Assembly (NCBI GenBank): GCA_029858925.1
Contig: JAOUEB010000073.1
Location: forward strand, 1 to 6,761
Direction: 5' to 3'
Length of the DNA stretch: 6,761 nucleotides
Source: Nitrospira sp.
GTDB lineage: Bacteria; Nitrospirota; Nitrospiria; Nitrospirales; Nitrospiraceae
The position numbers and the translations under genes are program-made. The notes beneath the pieces were generated by a model, which ran no database searches, was not told where the DNA came from, and was given only the letters and a program-made list of their open reading frames with translations. Within the stretch, counting starts at the first letter, position 1. Each line of letters starts with the position of its first letter. Shown here in pieces: positions 1 through 6,489 of this stretch.

Positions 1-1
1 G

Positions 2-1141
2 ACGATCGGCGGCAATACGGTAACCCGCCTGCGCGATGTGCTGCCCCAGTCGCCACTGTTCCAATACTTCGACAGCGCCGTGGTCTATGAAGGGGAGACG
101 GCCTTTGTCCAACTCGTCTCGGCGGTGGGGGCCAAACGGAGCCTGGCCGAGGCGCCGAACACCATCTATAAGGACGCGACAGGCGTACACACCTCGGCCA
201 CGAGCTATGCGGAAGATCTGGCGACGCTGCCGCCGCCGGATTTCGACGGGCTGCCGCTGGAGAAATATTTTGTTCCGACTAAGATTCTGCCCTATCTGGC
301 GACGCGGGGCTGCTACTGGGGCCGCTGCGAGTTCTGCGACCATGGCGAAGGCTATACGGCGGGCTATCGGTCGAAGAAGATTCAGGATGCGCTGGCCGAG
401 ATCACGTATCTGCGCGATAAGTACGGCGCCAGGCATTTCCACTTCACGGACGAGTCATACCCGCCGGCCCTGTTCCGCAAACTGGCGCGCGGCTTGATCG
501 ACCAGAAGATGGACATCGTCTGGACGACGCATATGCGATTTGAAAAGAGCTTGCTCGACGAGCAGGTCTGGCGAGACGCGCGTGACGCGGGTTGCCGCTA
601 TCTCCACTTCGGCTACGAGTCGGGAAACGAGCGGGTGCTTCAGCTGATGGACAAGGCCACGACAACGGAGATCATGACGAAGCACCTGCAGCTCACGGCG
701 AATGCCGGCATCTGGAACCACTGCATGGGATTTTTCGGCTTTCCCGGTGAGACGAGGGAGGAAGCCTGGTCCTCGGTGCAATTTCTCGAGTCGAACAAGG
801 ACTATGTGCATTCGCTGGGGTTCGGCACGTTCGATCTGGGCCGGCATAACCCCGTGGCGAAACATCCTGAACGATTTGGCGTCACCGCGTACAAGAACCC
901 CGAGTGGGATCTGGCGCTCGACTACTACTACACGGTGAAGAATGGGATGAGCATCGAAGAGGCCGAGCGGGTGTTCGAGCAGTTTGAACGGAACCACAAC
1001 CCCGGCTGGGACCTGCGGCTTTTTATTCGCGAATATATCTTTCTCTACATTGCGCGGTTCGGGCTTCAAACATTGCCGGATCTGCAGTACCAGGCGGCGA
1101 AGATTCAGGGCGCGGCGCCGACGCTGGCAGGGAAAATGTGA
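2..1141 (+). CDS. B12-binding/radical SAM protein, C-terminal 379 residues (5' end outside window)
   Basis: The frame is open from the first bases and aligns with its downstream paralogue before any start codon, so the true start lies upstream. The fragment begins in the last part of a cobalamin-binding Rossmann domain (IGGNTVTRLRD, then FDSAVVYEGE). It then enters a radical SAM domain, whose cluster motif is RGCYWGRCEFCDHG with cysteines at fragment residues 104, 109 and 112. The spacing is CX4CX2C, not the usual CX3CX2C. Further conserved blocks are DESYPPALF, WTTHMRFE, GYESGNERVL and FGFPGET; the last is typical of B12-dependent radical SAM enzymes. Enzymes of this class cleave S-adenosylmethionine at a [4Fe-4S] cluster to start radical chemistry, and many B12 members transfer methyl groups or rearrange carbon skeletons. 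It is roughly half identical by eye to the next gene and on the same strand, so the two may form an operon. The substrate is unknown. The protein is probably cytoplasmic, since no membrane segment is visible in this part. Confidence 0.9.
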   Translation, partial: TIGGNTVTRLRDVLPQSPLFQYFDSAVVYEGETAFVQLVSAVGAKRSLAEAPNTIYKDATGVHTSATSYAEDLATLPPPDFDGLPLEKYFVPTKILPYLATRGCYWGRCEFCDHGEGYTAGYRSKKIQDALAEITYLRDKYGARHFHFTDESYPPALFRKLARGLIDQKMDIVWTTHMRFEKSLLDEQVWRDARDAGCRYLHFGYESGNERVLQLMDKATTTEIMTKHLQLTANAGIWNHCMGFFGFPGETREEAWSSVQFLESNKDYVHSLGFGTFDLGRHNPVAKHPERFGVTAYKNPEWDLALDYYYTVKNGMSIEEAERVFEQFERNHNPGWDLRLFIREYIFLYIARFGLQTLPDLQYQAAKIQGAAPTLAGKM

Positions 1142-1152
1142 GCTGGGGCCTA

Positions 1153-1220
1153 TCTGTTGATCCGATGATTTGTTGATCTGTTGAGTGTCCGGAAATCATC
1201 AGATCGACAGATCAACAGAT
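1153..1220. repeat. Inverted repeat between the two radical SAM genes
   Basis: The unit tgttgatctg at 1171-1180 is perfectly inverted as cagatcaaca at 1208-1217. Pairing extends to 1168-1184 with 1204-1220, allowing three G-T wobbles, with a 19-base loop. A second copy of the unit (tctgttgatc, 1153-1162) can compete for the same 3' arm, pairing perfectly with 1210-1219. A further perfect 7-base pair, 1164-1170 with 1194-1200, gives another alternative fold. No T-run follows, so a classical intrinsic terminator is not supported. It could be an mRNA stabiliser or processing site, or a repetitive extragenic element. Confidence 0.7.
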
Positions 1221-1240
1221 TCTGTAAAGTTGATGATCCA

Positions 1241-3187
1241 ATGACTGAACTGCTTCAAATAGACGGTCTTGCTCCGCTGGCCAAGGGCACAAGGAAGCAA
1301 TCAAAGGTCATGCTTCTCTTTCCGCCTGAGTGGGTGCCGACGGCGCCGTATCTGGCCTTGCCGTCCTTAACCGCCGTGTTGCGCGAAGCCGGTCACATGG
1401 TCATTCAGCGCGATATCAACATCGGGATGTGGGACCACTTCTTCAGCATGGAGTTCCTGATCTGGGTGAAGGCCCGCTTAGGGATGCAGCTGAAGACCCT
1501 GCGGGACAAAGAGAAGGCAGGACTGCTGACGGAGCGGGACGCGGATCAGAAGGCGGTCGTGGAGCAGGCGTACGACATCGATGTCTTCGATCTGGCGGAT
1601 CGCGCGGAAGATGCCAAGCTGATCGTGCGTGGCGAGCGGTTCTATGAGGCGGAGACGCTGGAAGGAGCGCTCAATACCTTCCGTGAGACCATGGCCTATA
1701 TCTCCGCCGCCTACTATCCCGCCTCACTCGTCTTCTATCCGATGGAAAGTAATCTCGGCTATCGCCCCGGTGTCTCGAACGAAGTGTTTGCCTGTTTGGA
1801 TGATGAGCAGGTGAACGTCTATCGGGATCTCTGCAATCAGCTGGTCATGCCGGAGGTGGCGAAAGAGAAACCGGACGTGGTCGGGATCTCCATCGGGACG
1901 CAGATGCAGCTGTTGGCCGGCCTCACATTTTGCAAGATGATCAAGCAGACATTTCCCCATATCAAGGTCGTGGTCGGTGGAAACGTCATCACGCGCCTTC
2001 AAGAAGATCTCTCGAACCACGAACGGTTCTTCAGGGACGTGTTCGATGCGGCGATTCTCTACGAGGGGGAGCATGCCCTGCTGTGGCTCATCGAAGCCTG
2101 GAACGGGGAGCGGCCTCTTACCTCCGTGCCCAACTTGATCTATCGGGATGACTCAGGCCTCCACCGAAACACCGAAGTCTATACCGAGAAGACGACCGCG
2201 CTGCCCTTGCCGGATTTTGAGGGGATGCCGCTGGATCGCTATTTCGTCCCGGAGCTGATCATCCCCTATTTGGCGACGCGGGGCTGCTATTGGGGCCGCT
2301 GCACATTCTGCGACCATGGCCAGGGGTACTTCGATCAGTACCGAGGGATGCCGGTCCAGCTGGTGGTCGAACAGATCAAGGCATTACGGGATAAGTATCA
2401 CTGCCGACACTTCCTCTTTTCCGATGAATCCTATCCGCCGGCGCTGTTCAAGAAAGTCTCACAGCTGCTGATCGATCAGGACGTCGGAATCAAGTGGACG
2501 ACGCTGATTCGGTTCGAGGAGACGCTTCAAGATCAGGCCACCTGGGACCTTGCGGCTAAGGCAGGCTGTTGCACTCTCTATTACGGCATGGAATCGGCGA
2601 ACGAACGCGTGTTGAACCTGATGGACAAGCACGCCAGTAAGAGCGTGATCGAACGCAATCTCCAGATGGCGGCGAAGGCCGGGATCTGGAACCATGTGAT
2701 GGCCTTCTACGGTTTCCCCGGCGAAACGCTCGAGGAAGCGATGGAAACGCGGCAGTTCGTGCTCGAGAACCAGCCGGTGATTCACTCACTGGAACTGTTC
2801 TACTTTGTGGCCTACCGCCACACGCCGATGGTGCGCAAGCCGGAGCAATTCGGCATCACGATCCACAAGCAGGAGGAATACGACCTGCCGTTGGACTATT
2901 ACTACACCTTGAATGACCCAAGCACCCTGTCGTGTCTCGACGCGATGCAGCTGTGCGAGGAATTCTACAAGCGCGATTTCCATCCTTGGGCCGTGCGCGT
3001 GAACTCGCGCGAACATGTCTTTCTCTACATCTCGAAGTTCGGGACGAACAAATTGCCCCAGATCTATGCCCAGCAGGCGCAGCCGGTCGGATCACCGGAC
3101 GGGGTGTCGGGCGTGATCACCTGGCCGGTGGCGCGTCCAGAGGGAGATGAAGGGATGAGCAGGGTCACGAGTCACGAAATCTCGTGA
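1241..3187 (+). CDS. Complete B12-binding-domain/radical SAM protein (648 residues)
   Basis: This is a paralogue of the preceding gene. Residues about 22-285 form a cobalamin-binding-like Rossmann region: KVMLLFPPEW at 22-31, VVGISIGT at 213-220 and VVVGGNV around 243-249. The place where classical B12 proteins have DxHxxG reads DINIGM (58-63), so the axial histidine is absent, as in many radical SAM B12 enzymes. A long, mostly helical insertion of about 135 residues (roughly 70-205) interrupts this domain. The radical SAM domain follows, with cluster cysteines C349, C354 and C357 in RGCYWGRCTFCDHG. Later blocks are DESYPPALF, WTTLIRFE, GMESANERVL, YGFPGET and a C-terminal LDYYY...REHVFLYISKFG region shared with the upstream gene. 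I chose ATG 1241; a TTG at 1181 is in frame, but it would translate the inverted-repeat spacer. No strong ribosome-binding site is visible. The last residues (about SRVTSHEIS) are encoded by repeat-like DNA. The product likely uses SAM and cobalamin; the substrate is unknown. Confidence 0.93.
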   Translation: MTELLQIDGLAPLAKGTRKQSKVMLLFPPEWVPTAPYLALPSLTAVLREAGHMVIQRDINIGMWDHFFSMEFLIWVKARLGMQLKTLRDKEKAGLLTERDADQKAVVEQAYDIDVFDLADRAEDAKLIVRGERFYEAETLEGALNTFRETMAYISAAYYPASLVFYPMESNLGYRPGVSNEVFACLDDEQVNVYRDLCNQLVMPEVAKEKPDVVGISIGTQMQLLAGLTFCKMIKQTFPHIKVVVGGNVITRLQEDLSNHERFFRDVFDAAILYEGEHALLWLIEAWNGERPLTSVPNLIYRDDSGLHRNTEVYTEKTTALPLPDFEGMPLDRYFVPELIIPYLATRGCYWGRCTFCDHGQGYFDQYRGMPVQLVVEQIKALRDKYHCRHFLFSDESYPPALFKKVSQLLIDQDVGIKWTTLIRFEETLQDQATWDLAAKAGCCTLYYGMESANERVLNLMDKHASKSVIERNLQMAAKAGIWNHVMAFYGFPGETLEEAMETRQFVLENQPVIHSLELFYFVAYRHTPMVRKPEQFGITIHKQEEYDLPLDYYYTLNDPSTLSCLDAMQLCEEFYKRDFHPWAVRVNSREHVFLYISKFGTNKLPQIYAQQAQPVGSPDGVSGVITWPVARPEGDEGMSRVTSHEIS

Positions 3188-3279
3188 AAGGTGAAAAGTG
3201 AAACGTGAGAGGTAAGGGCTAAACACAGAAGGATTTCTGAGTCAGCCTGGCCCCCACCGTTCACTTTTTACGTTTTACG
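3183..3279. terminator. Bidirectional terminator-like inverted repeat at convergent gene ends
   Basis: Bases 3183-3202 pair with 3260-3279: 17 Watson-Crick pairs, two G-T pairs and one mismatch over 20 positions. The 5' arm contains the radical SAM stop codon (TGA, 3185-3187). The 3' arm contains the stop codon of the opposite-strand gene (TAA, read from 3275-3277). The arms are A/T-rich at their centres and the 3' arm has a run of five T. The position between convergent genes fits a shared terminator, though the loop is long (57 bases). A smaller alternative hairpin pairs tcacgag (3165-3171) with ctcgtga (3181-3187). Confidence 0.6.
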
Positions 3280-3535
3280 TGGTTTCGTCGTCCGGGACGA
3301 GAACGGCCGAGAGCAGTGCGTGTGAGGCTTCAACGAGCTTGGTCATTTCTTCGGCCTTCTTGTAGGCCGTCGTATATTGCGTCGGGTTGTTTGTGAGGTT
3401 GGCGTAGCGGGCCGGGTTCCAGTTGTAGAGCTGGACCCGTTTGGCCCGATCGAGCGCGTCGGATGTGACGGGGAGTGTCAGTCCCAGAATCTCAAGCGCA
3501 CGGGTGATTTCTTGAGGAACGGCGTCATCGGTCAT
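3275..3535 (-). CDS. Small J-domain-like protein lacking HPD (86 residues)
   Basis: The protein has the overall pattern of a J-domain. It starts with an ALEILGLTLPVTSDALDRAKRVQLYNWNP helix pair and continues YKKAEEMTKLVEASHALLSA, which resembles the helix III region of DnaJ-type domains that assort with 'INEAYEVLS'. The tripeptide HPD, which in J-domains stimulates Hsp70 ATPase, should fall where this protein has N40-P41-A42 (WNPARY). If the homology is right, it is a degenerate J-like protein that probably cannot activate DnaK normally. I chose ATG at 3535; an in-frame TTG at 3550 would add five residues, and neither start has a clear ribosome-binding site. No signal peptide or membrane segment is seen. 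It converges on the radical SAM gene, so it is not in that operon. The J-like assignment comes from pattern recognition; a generic helical hypothetical protein is the alternative. Confidence 0.7.
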   Translation of the reverse strand: MTDDAVPQEITRALEILGLTLPVTSDALDRAKRVQLYNWNPARYANLTNNPTQYTTAYKKAEEMTKLVEASHALLSAVLVPDDETT

Positions 3536-3754
3536 GCGCGAGTGTGACAAAGCCGCGCGGTACCTGTCAAATCATGCCAGTGATGTTCCGTTCGTTCGGC
3601 AGTTTCCATTTGTCAGCAGAAGGAGTATCGTTGTGAGGCCCGGGGGCGTATCTCGTGAAGCGTAGCTCGTATCTCGCAGCCAAAGATATGAATACACTCT
3701 TTCGGTCCTGCGCTTCACGCTTCACGAACGACGCGTTACGTTTTTGGTCTCATT
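3536..3754. other. Divergent intergenic region
   Basis: This spacer separates the start of the small minus-strand gene from the start of the PhzF-family gene, so promoters for both should lie here. I could not identify convincing -35/-10 pairs. The right half is occupied by the inverted repeat described separately. No small open frame here has a credible start and ribosome-binding site. Confidence 0.5.
3653..3727. repeat. Inverted repeat upstream of the PhzF-family gene
   Basis: Bases 3653-3663 (tcgtgaagcgt) pair perfectly with 3717-3727 (acgcttcacga). The 3' side carries a tandem duplication of cgcttcacg (3711-3719, then again from 3718). The arms resemble the cgtgaa-type units at 3183-3205, which suggests one dispersed repeat family. 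The element ends 27 bases before the PhzF start codon and may carry its 5' untranslated region. Confidence 0.65.
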
Positions 3755-4684
3755 ATGCCTGAGCCGCGATTAGTGAAGTTCTACCAGGCCGATGTGTTTA
3801 CCTCCCAGCCGTTCGGAGGAAATCCCGTCGCCGTCATTCCCGATGCGCGAGGGCTGAGCGACGATTTGTTGCAGCAGATCGCGCGTGAGATGAATCTATC
3901 CGAGACGGTCTTTGTCTTCCCGCCGACCGATCCGGCCGCCGTGGCGCGGCTGCGTATCTTTACTCCCACGCAAGAAATTCCCTTCGCCGGTCATCCGGTC
4001 CTGGGCACATTCTTTATTCTGGCCGAGCTGGGGATCATCTCCGTGAAAGAACCGGTGACACGGCTGATGCAGGAGTGCAATATCGGGCTGTTTCCTGTCG
4101 AACTGTATGCGGACCATGGGCAGGTGGAGCAGGTGGTGATGACACAGCCCAAGCCTGAATTTCTTGGGCCGGTCGAAGAGACGGCGGATCTTTACAAAGT
4201 CGCCGGCGCGCTGGGCTTGTCGAAGCACGTGATCGCCGATACCAAATGGCCGATCGAAGTGGTCTCCACCGGATTGCCGGTCCTGATCGTGCCGGTCCGG
4301 ACTTTAACGGCGGTGCGATCAATTCGCCCCGATGCCTCAGCTATTGCGGATGTGTGCCGCCGGTTTGGCGCGAACGGCATCATGGTCTTTACCACGGTCA
4401 CCGTGGAGCCCTCCTCTACCGTGCATACCAGGATGTTTGCCCCGTCGATCGGGATTCTTGAAGATCCAGCGACTGGCAGCGCGAGCGGCGCCTTGGGCGC
4501 CTACCTGGTCCAGAACGGCGTCGTTGATGTGGCTCCGGCAACAGAAATTATCGCCGAGCAGGGTTATGAAATCGATCGGCCTTCGCGCGTGTACATCCGG
4601 GTAAATTCCGATGACGACATCATCCAATCGGTCAAGGTCGGGGGGCAGTGTGTGCGGGTGCTGGAGGGGACATTGAAGTTTTAA
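3755..4684 (+). CDS. PhzF-family isomerase/epimerase (309 residues)
   Basis: Full-length member of the PhzF family, whose two-lobed fold is related to diaminopimelate epimerase and which acts without cofactor. It opens with [22 protein letters not shown], the family N-terminal signature. The residues aligning with the PhzF active site are visible. E50 in NLSETVF matches the catalytic glutamate, H80 lies in FAGHP, and D237 and S242 lie in the [16 protein letters not shown] block. In phenazine producers PhzF isomerises trans-2,3-dihydro-3-hydroxyanthranilate, but most relatives sit outside phenazine clusters and have unknown substrates. No other phenazine gene is present, so the family name should not be read as a pathway assignment. 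The start is ATG 3755, where the family signature begins; no Shine-Dalgarno sequence is evident. The dehydrogenase gene starts 41 bases downstream on the same strand. Probably cytosolic. Confidence 0.93.
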   Translation: MPEPRLVKFYQADVFTSQPFGGNPVAVIPDARGLSDDLLQQIAREMNLSETVFVFPPTDPAAVARLRIFTPTQEIPFAGHPVLGTFFILAELGIISVKEPVTRLMQECNIGLFPVELYADHGQVEQVVMTQPKPEFLGPVEETADLYKVAGALGLSKHVIADTKWPIEVVSTGLPVLIVPVRTLTAVRSIRPDASAIADVCRRFGANGIMVFTTVTVEPSSTVHTRMFAPSIGILEDPATGSASGALGAYLVQNGVVDVAPATEIIAEQGYEIDRPSRVYIRVNSDDDIIQSVKVGGQCVRVLEGTLKF

Positions 4685-4689
4685 ACCGT

Positions 4690-4717
4690 GAGGGGTGAGG
4701 CGTTAGGGGTAAGGGGT
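4690..4717 (+). repeat. G-rich direct repeat doubling as a ribosome-binding site
   Basis: Two near-identical units, aggggtgagg (4691-4700) and aggggtaagg (4705-4714), lie between the PhzF and dehydrogenase genes. The second unit supplies the purine-rich AAGGGG, about nine bases before ATG 4726, the only ribosome-binding candidate for that gene. The same core recurs at 6490-6501 and, inverted, at 6529-6540. Confidence 0.55.
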
Positions 4718-4725
4718 GGTATGAA

Positions 4726-5754
4726 ATGAAAGCGGTGCTATTCAAAGAACATGGCGGTCCGGAGAAGTTGACGTATGAAGACCTGCCAACGCCGGTGATC
4801 GGCCCGGAGGATGTGCGTGTCCGGGTGAAGGCCTGCGCGTTGAACCATCTCGACATTTGGATCAGGCAGGGGAATCCGGCGTATCCGATCCCGTTGCCTC
4901 ATGTGTCAGGGTCGGATGTCGCAGGGGTTGTCGAGCAGGTTGGAACGCAGGTCGAGGGAGTGACTGTTGGAGCGCGGGTGTTCGTCTCGCCGGGACTCAG
5001 TTGCTGGAAGTGTGAGAACTGTCTGGCCGGCCGGGATAATTTCTGCAGCACATTCGGAATCATCGGGGCGAAGACTCATGGCGGCTATGCCGAGTATGTG
5101 AAGGTGCCGTTTCGCAATGTCCTGCCGATGCCGGAGAACCTGACGTTTGAGCAGGCTGCGGCCTTTCCGCTTGTCTCCGTGACAGCCTCGCACATGCTGT
5201 TTGCGCTGGCCGGCCTGCAACATGGGGAGACCGTGCTGATTATGGGGGCGGGAAGCGGGGTGGGGAGTATGGCCGTCCAATTGGCGAAGCTGGCCGGGGC
5301 GAGGGTCATGACAACGGTCGGTTCCGACGAGAAAATTCCCAAGGCCGTGGTGCTCGGCGCCGACGCGGTTATCAATCATAGCAAGGAAAAGGTGTCGGAG
5401 CGCGTGAAGCTGCTGACTGAAGGGCGGGGAGTCGATGTGGTCATTGAGCACATCGGGCCGGAAGTCTGGGAGACGTGCCTAGCGTCCCTGGCCAAGGGTG
5501 GCCGCTTGATTACCTGCGGCGCCACGACCGGAGCGGAGGTCAAGCTGGATCTCCGCTATGTCTATTCCCGCCAGTTCACGATCAAAGGCTCCTACATGGG
5601 CACCCGCGCAGAACTGGTGAAGGCAGCGGAGCTCGTTGGCCAGAAGCGGTTGATGGCCGTGATCGACCGCACCTATCCGCTTCGTGAGGCGCGCGCCGCG
5701 CAGGAACTGATGTTGAGCCGAAAGTTTTTCGGCAAGATCGTACTGACCGCGTGA
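4726..5754 (+). CDS. Zinc-containing medium-chain alcohol dehydrogenase/quinone oxidoreductase-like protein (342 residues)
   Basis: Two-domain MDR-superfamily enzyme. The N-terminal GroES-like domain opens MKAVLFKEHGGPEKLTYEDLP, with ALNHLDIWIRQG at 38-49 and PHVSGSDVAGVV at 59-69. A structural zinc lobe follows, with cysteines 93, 96, 99 and 107 in CWKCENCLAGRDNFC. The Rossmann domain binds a nicotinamide dinucleotide through GAGSGVGSMAVQLAK (174-188) and continues to GGRLITCGATTGAEV and a C-terminal RKFFGKIVL. The 'NHLD' segment resembles quinone oxidoreductases rather than the catalytic zinc site of alcohol dehydrogenases, although the structural zinc site is kept. The likely reaction is NAD(P)H-dependent reduction or oxidation of a carbonyl, alcohol or enone; the substrate is unknown. 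ATG 4726 is preferred because an ATG at 4721 meets a stop after two codons. It probably shares a transcript with the upstream PhzF gene. Confidence 0.93.
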   Translation: MKAVLFKEHGGPEKLTYEDLPTPVIGPEDVRVRVKACALNHLDIWIRQGNPAYPIPLPHVSGSDVAGVVEQVGTQVEGVTVGARVFVSPGLSCWKCENCLAGRDNFCSTFGIIGAKTHGGYAEYVKVPFRNVLPMPENLTFEQAAAFPLVSVTASHMLFALAGLQHGETVLIMGAGSGVGSMAVQLAKLAGARVMTTVGSDEKIPKAVVLGADAVINHSKEKVSERVKLLTEGRGVDVVIEHIGPEVWETCLASLAKGGRLITCGATTGAEVKLDLRYVYSRQFTIKGSYMGTRAELVKAAELVGQKRLMAVIDRTYPLREARAAQELMLSRKFFGKIVLTA

Positions 5755-5760
5755 GGGGGA

Positions 5761-5857
5761 GGGCGCGCAGGCCACCATCCTTCTTGCTCGCCGAGGCCCC
5801 ACGATGAGGCGGAGGTCGCTCGATGCGCGCAGTGAAGGACGGTGCGTCTACGCGCCC
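5761..5857. repeat. Repeat-like palindromic extragenic element
   Basis: The ends gggcgcgcag (5761-5770) and ctacgcgccc (5848-5857) are inverted copies with one mismatch. Between them lies a structured GC-rich stretch with gcgcgc-type and gaggc-type motifs. The composition and end symmetry resemble a dispersed extragenic element. I associate similar sequences with Nitrospira intergenic regions, but only one copy is in this window, so dispersal is inferred. Confidence 0.4.
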
Positions 5858-5913
5858 CTATGGTTATGGAAGGTGGGGGAGAAGGGCATACGCCTTCGGT
5901 GTTGACCCAGCTG

Positions 5914-5936
5914 CGGCCTTGATGGAAGGCCGTTTT
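5914..5936 (+). terminator. Rho-independent terminator-like hairpin
   Basis: The sequence cggcctt (5914-5920), a five-base loop gatgg, and aaggccg (5926-5932) form a perfect seven-base-pair GC-rich stem followed directly by TTTT (5933-5936). It lies about 160 bases after the dehydrogenase stop codon and 110 bases before the CBS start codon. It could end the upstream transcript after a long 3' leader. The T-run is short, so efficiency is uncertain. Confidence 0.55.
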
Positions 5937-6034
5937 GAACAGTCTCGAATGGTCGAAGGTGACTTTGTGATACCCTGCATCAGGACCAGGTGAACGAGGT
6001 CGGGGTCCATCCAATCAACACTCAGCAAGGACGA

Positions 6035-6041
6035 AGGGAGG
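6035..6041 (+). promoter_or_regulatory. Strong ribosome-binding site of the CBS gene
   Basis: The AGGGAGG at 6035-6041 ends five bases before ATG 6047. It is the best Shine-Dalgarno match in the window and decides the start over an in-frame upstream ATG at 5990. Confidence 0.85.
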
Positions 6042-6046
6042 AACGT

Positions 6047-6481
6047 ATGTCCACCGTGTCGAAGATCATGAACAAGAAACCCAAAAGTGTGGGGCCGAAG
6101 ACCTCGATTGCCAGCGCTGCCAAAACGATGCGCACGGCGCGGGTGGGGTCGTTATTCGTGAAGAAGGGGAAACAGTTGGTCGGCGTCGTTACGGATACGG
6201 ACATCGTGCGGCGCGCCGTGGCAAGCGGCAAGCCATTGGGCAAGTTGACGGTTGAGAAGATCATGACCAGTCCTGTTTGTACGATCGAGGAGAATAGTAC
6301 GGTTGACGATGCCCAGGATATGATGGGGGACTTGGGTGTGCGGCACCTCGGCGTCACCAAAGGCGGCGCGATTGTCGGCGTAATTTCAGTACGCGATTTG
6401 CTGTTGCATTACAAGCGCTATGCGCAGTCGAAGATTTCGACAGATGTGACGTACTCCGAACCGAAAATCTCGCAGGACTAA
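6047..6481 (+). CDS. Stand-alone two-CBS-domain protein (144 residues)
   Basis: The protein is almost entirely a pair of CBS domains. CBS1 (about 5-60) contains TVSKIMNKKPKSV and ends GVVTDTDIVRRAV. CBS2 (about 70-125) begins TVEKIMTSPVCTI and ends GVISVRDLLLHY. The T/S-x-x-D motifs at residues 49-52 and 114-117 match positions that bind the ribose/phosphate of adenine nucleotides in known CBS pairs. Such pairs (Bateman modules) usually sense AMP, ATP, SAM or related ligands and regulate a partner protein. No catalytic domain is attached, so a partner must lie elsewhere. The start ATG 6047 has an excellent ribosome-binding site. The charged tail after about residue 125 is not a known domain. 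It is probably transcribed alone: a terminator-like hairpin precedes it and an inverted repeat follows it. Cytosolic. Confidence 0.95.
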   Translation: MSTVSKIMNKKPKSVGPKTSIASAAKTMRTARVGSLFVKKGKQLVGVVTDTDIVRRAVASGKPLGKLTVEKIMTSPVCTIEENSTVDDAQDMMGDLGVRHLGVTKGGAIVGVISVRDLLLHYKRYAQSKISTDVTYSEPKISQD

Positions 6482-6489
6482 GTACGGAG

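Larger units (their letters stand above)
5755..6046. other. Gene-free spacer between dehydrogenase and CBS genes
   Basis: This 292-base stretch has no credible gene. The left part (about 5758-5880) looks like a palindromic repeat element and the middle holds a terminator-like hairpin; both are listed separately. The last 100 bases should carry the promoter and leader of the CBS gene, but I found no convincing promoter. Open frames crossing it on either strand lack ribosome-binding sites and recognisable protein composition. Confidence 0.6.

Noticed and set aside
38..40. GTG as the start of the first radical SAM gene
   Set aside because: The upstream codons (TIGGNTVTRLRD) match the cobalamin domain of the downstream paralogue, so the gene begins before the window.
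36..497. ATG-initiated open frame on the plus strand at the left edge
   Set aside because: Arginine/serine-rich translation overlapping the radical SAM gene in another frame; an out-of-frame shadow.
455..1069. 204-residue open frame on the minus strand
   Set aside because: Antisense shadow of a well-supported radical SAM domain, with no ribosome-binding site.
1181..1240. TTG start adding 20 residues to the second radical SAM protein
   Set aside because: The extension translates the inverted-repeat spacer and has no homologous look; ATG 1241 is the more likely start.
4906..5451. 181-residue open frame on the minus strand
   Set aside because: Antisense to the dehydrogenase, with histidine/arginine-rich composition and no recognisable domain.
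5935..5973. Promoter with ttgaac as -35 and gatacc as -10 for the CBS gene
   Set aside because: The -10 candidate is a poor match and the spacing is far from 17 bases.
5673..6014. 113-residue open frame on the minus strand across the spacer
   Set aside because: Translates the repeat-like element and the 3' end of the dehydrogenase in antisense; likely spurious.
5990..6046. Upstream ATG adding 19 residues to the CBS protein
   Set aside because: The extension would translate the strong ribosome-binding site; CBS homology begins after ATG 6047.
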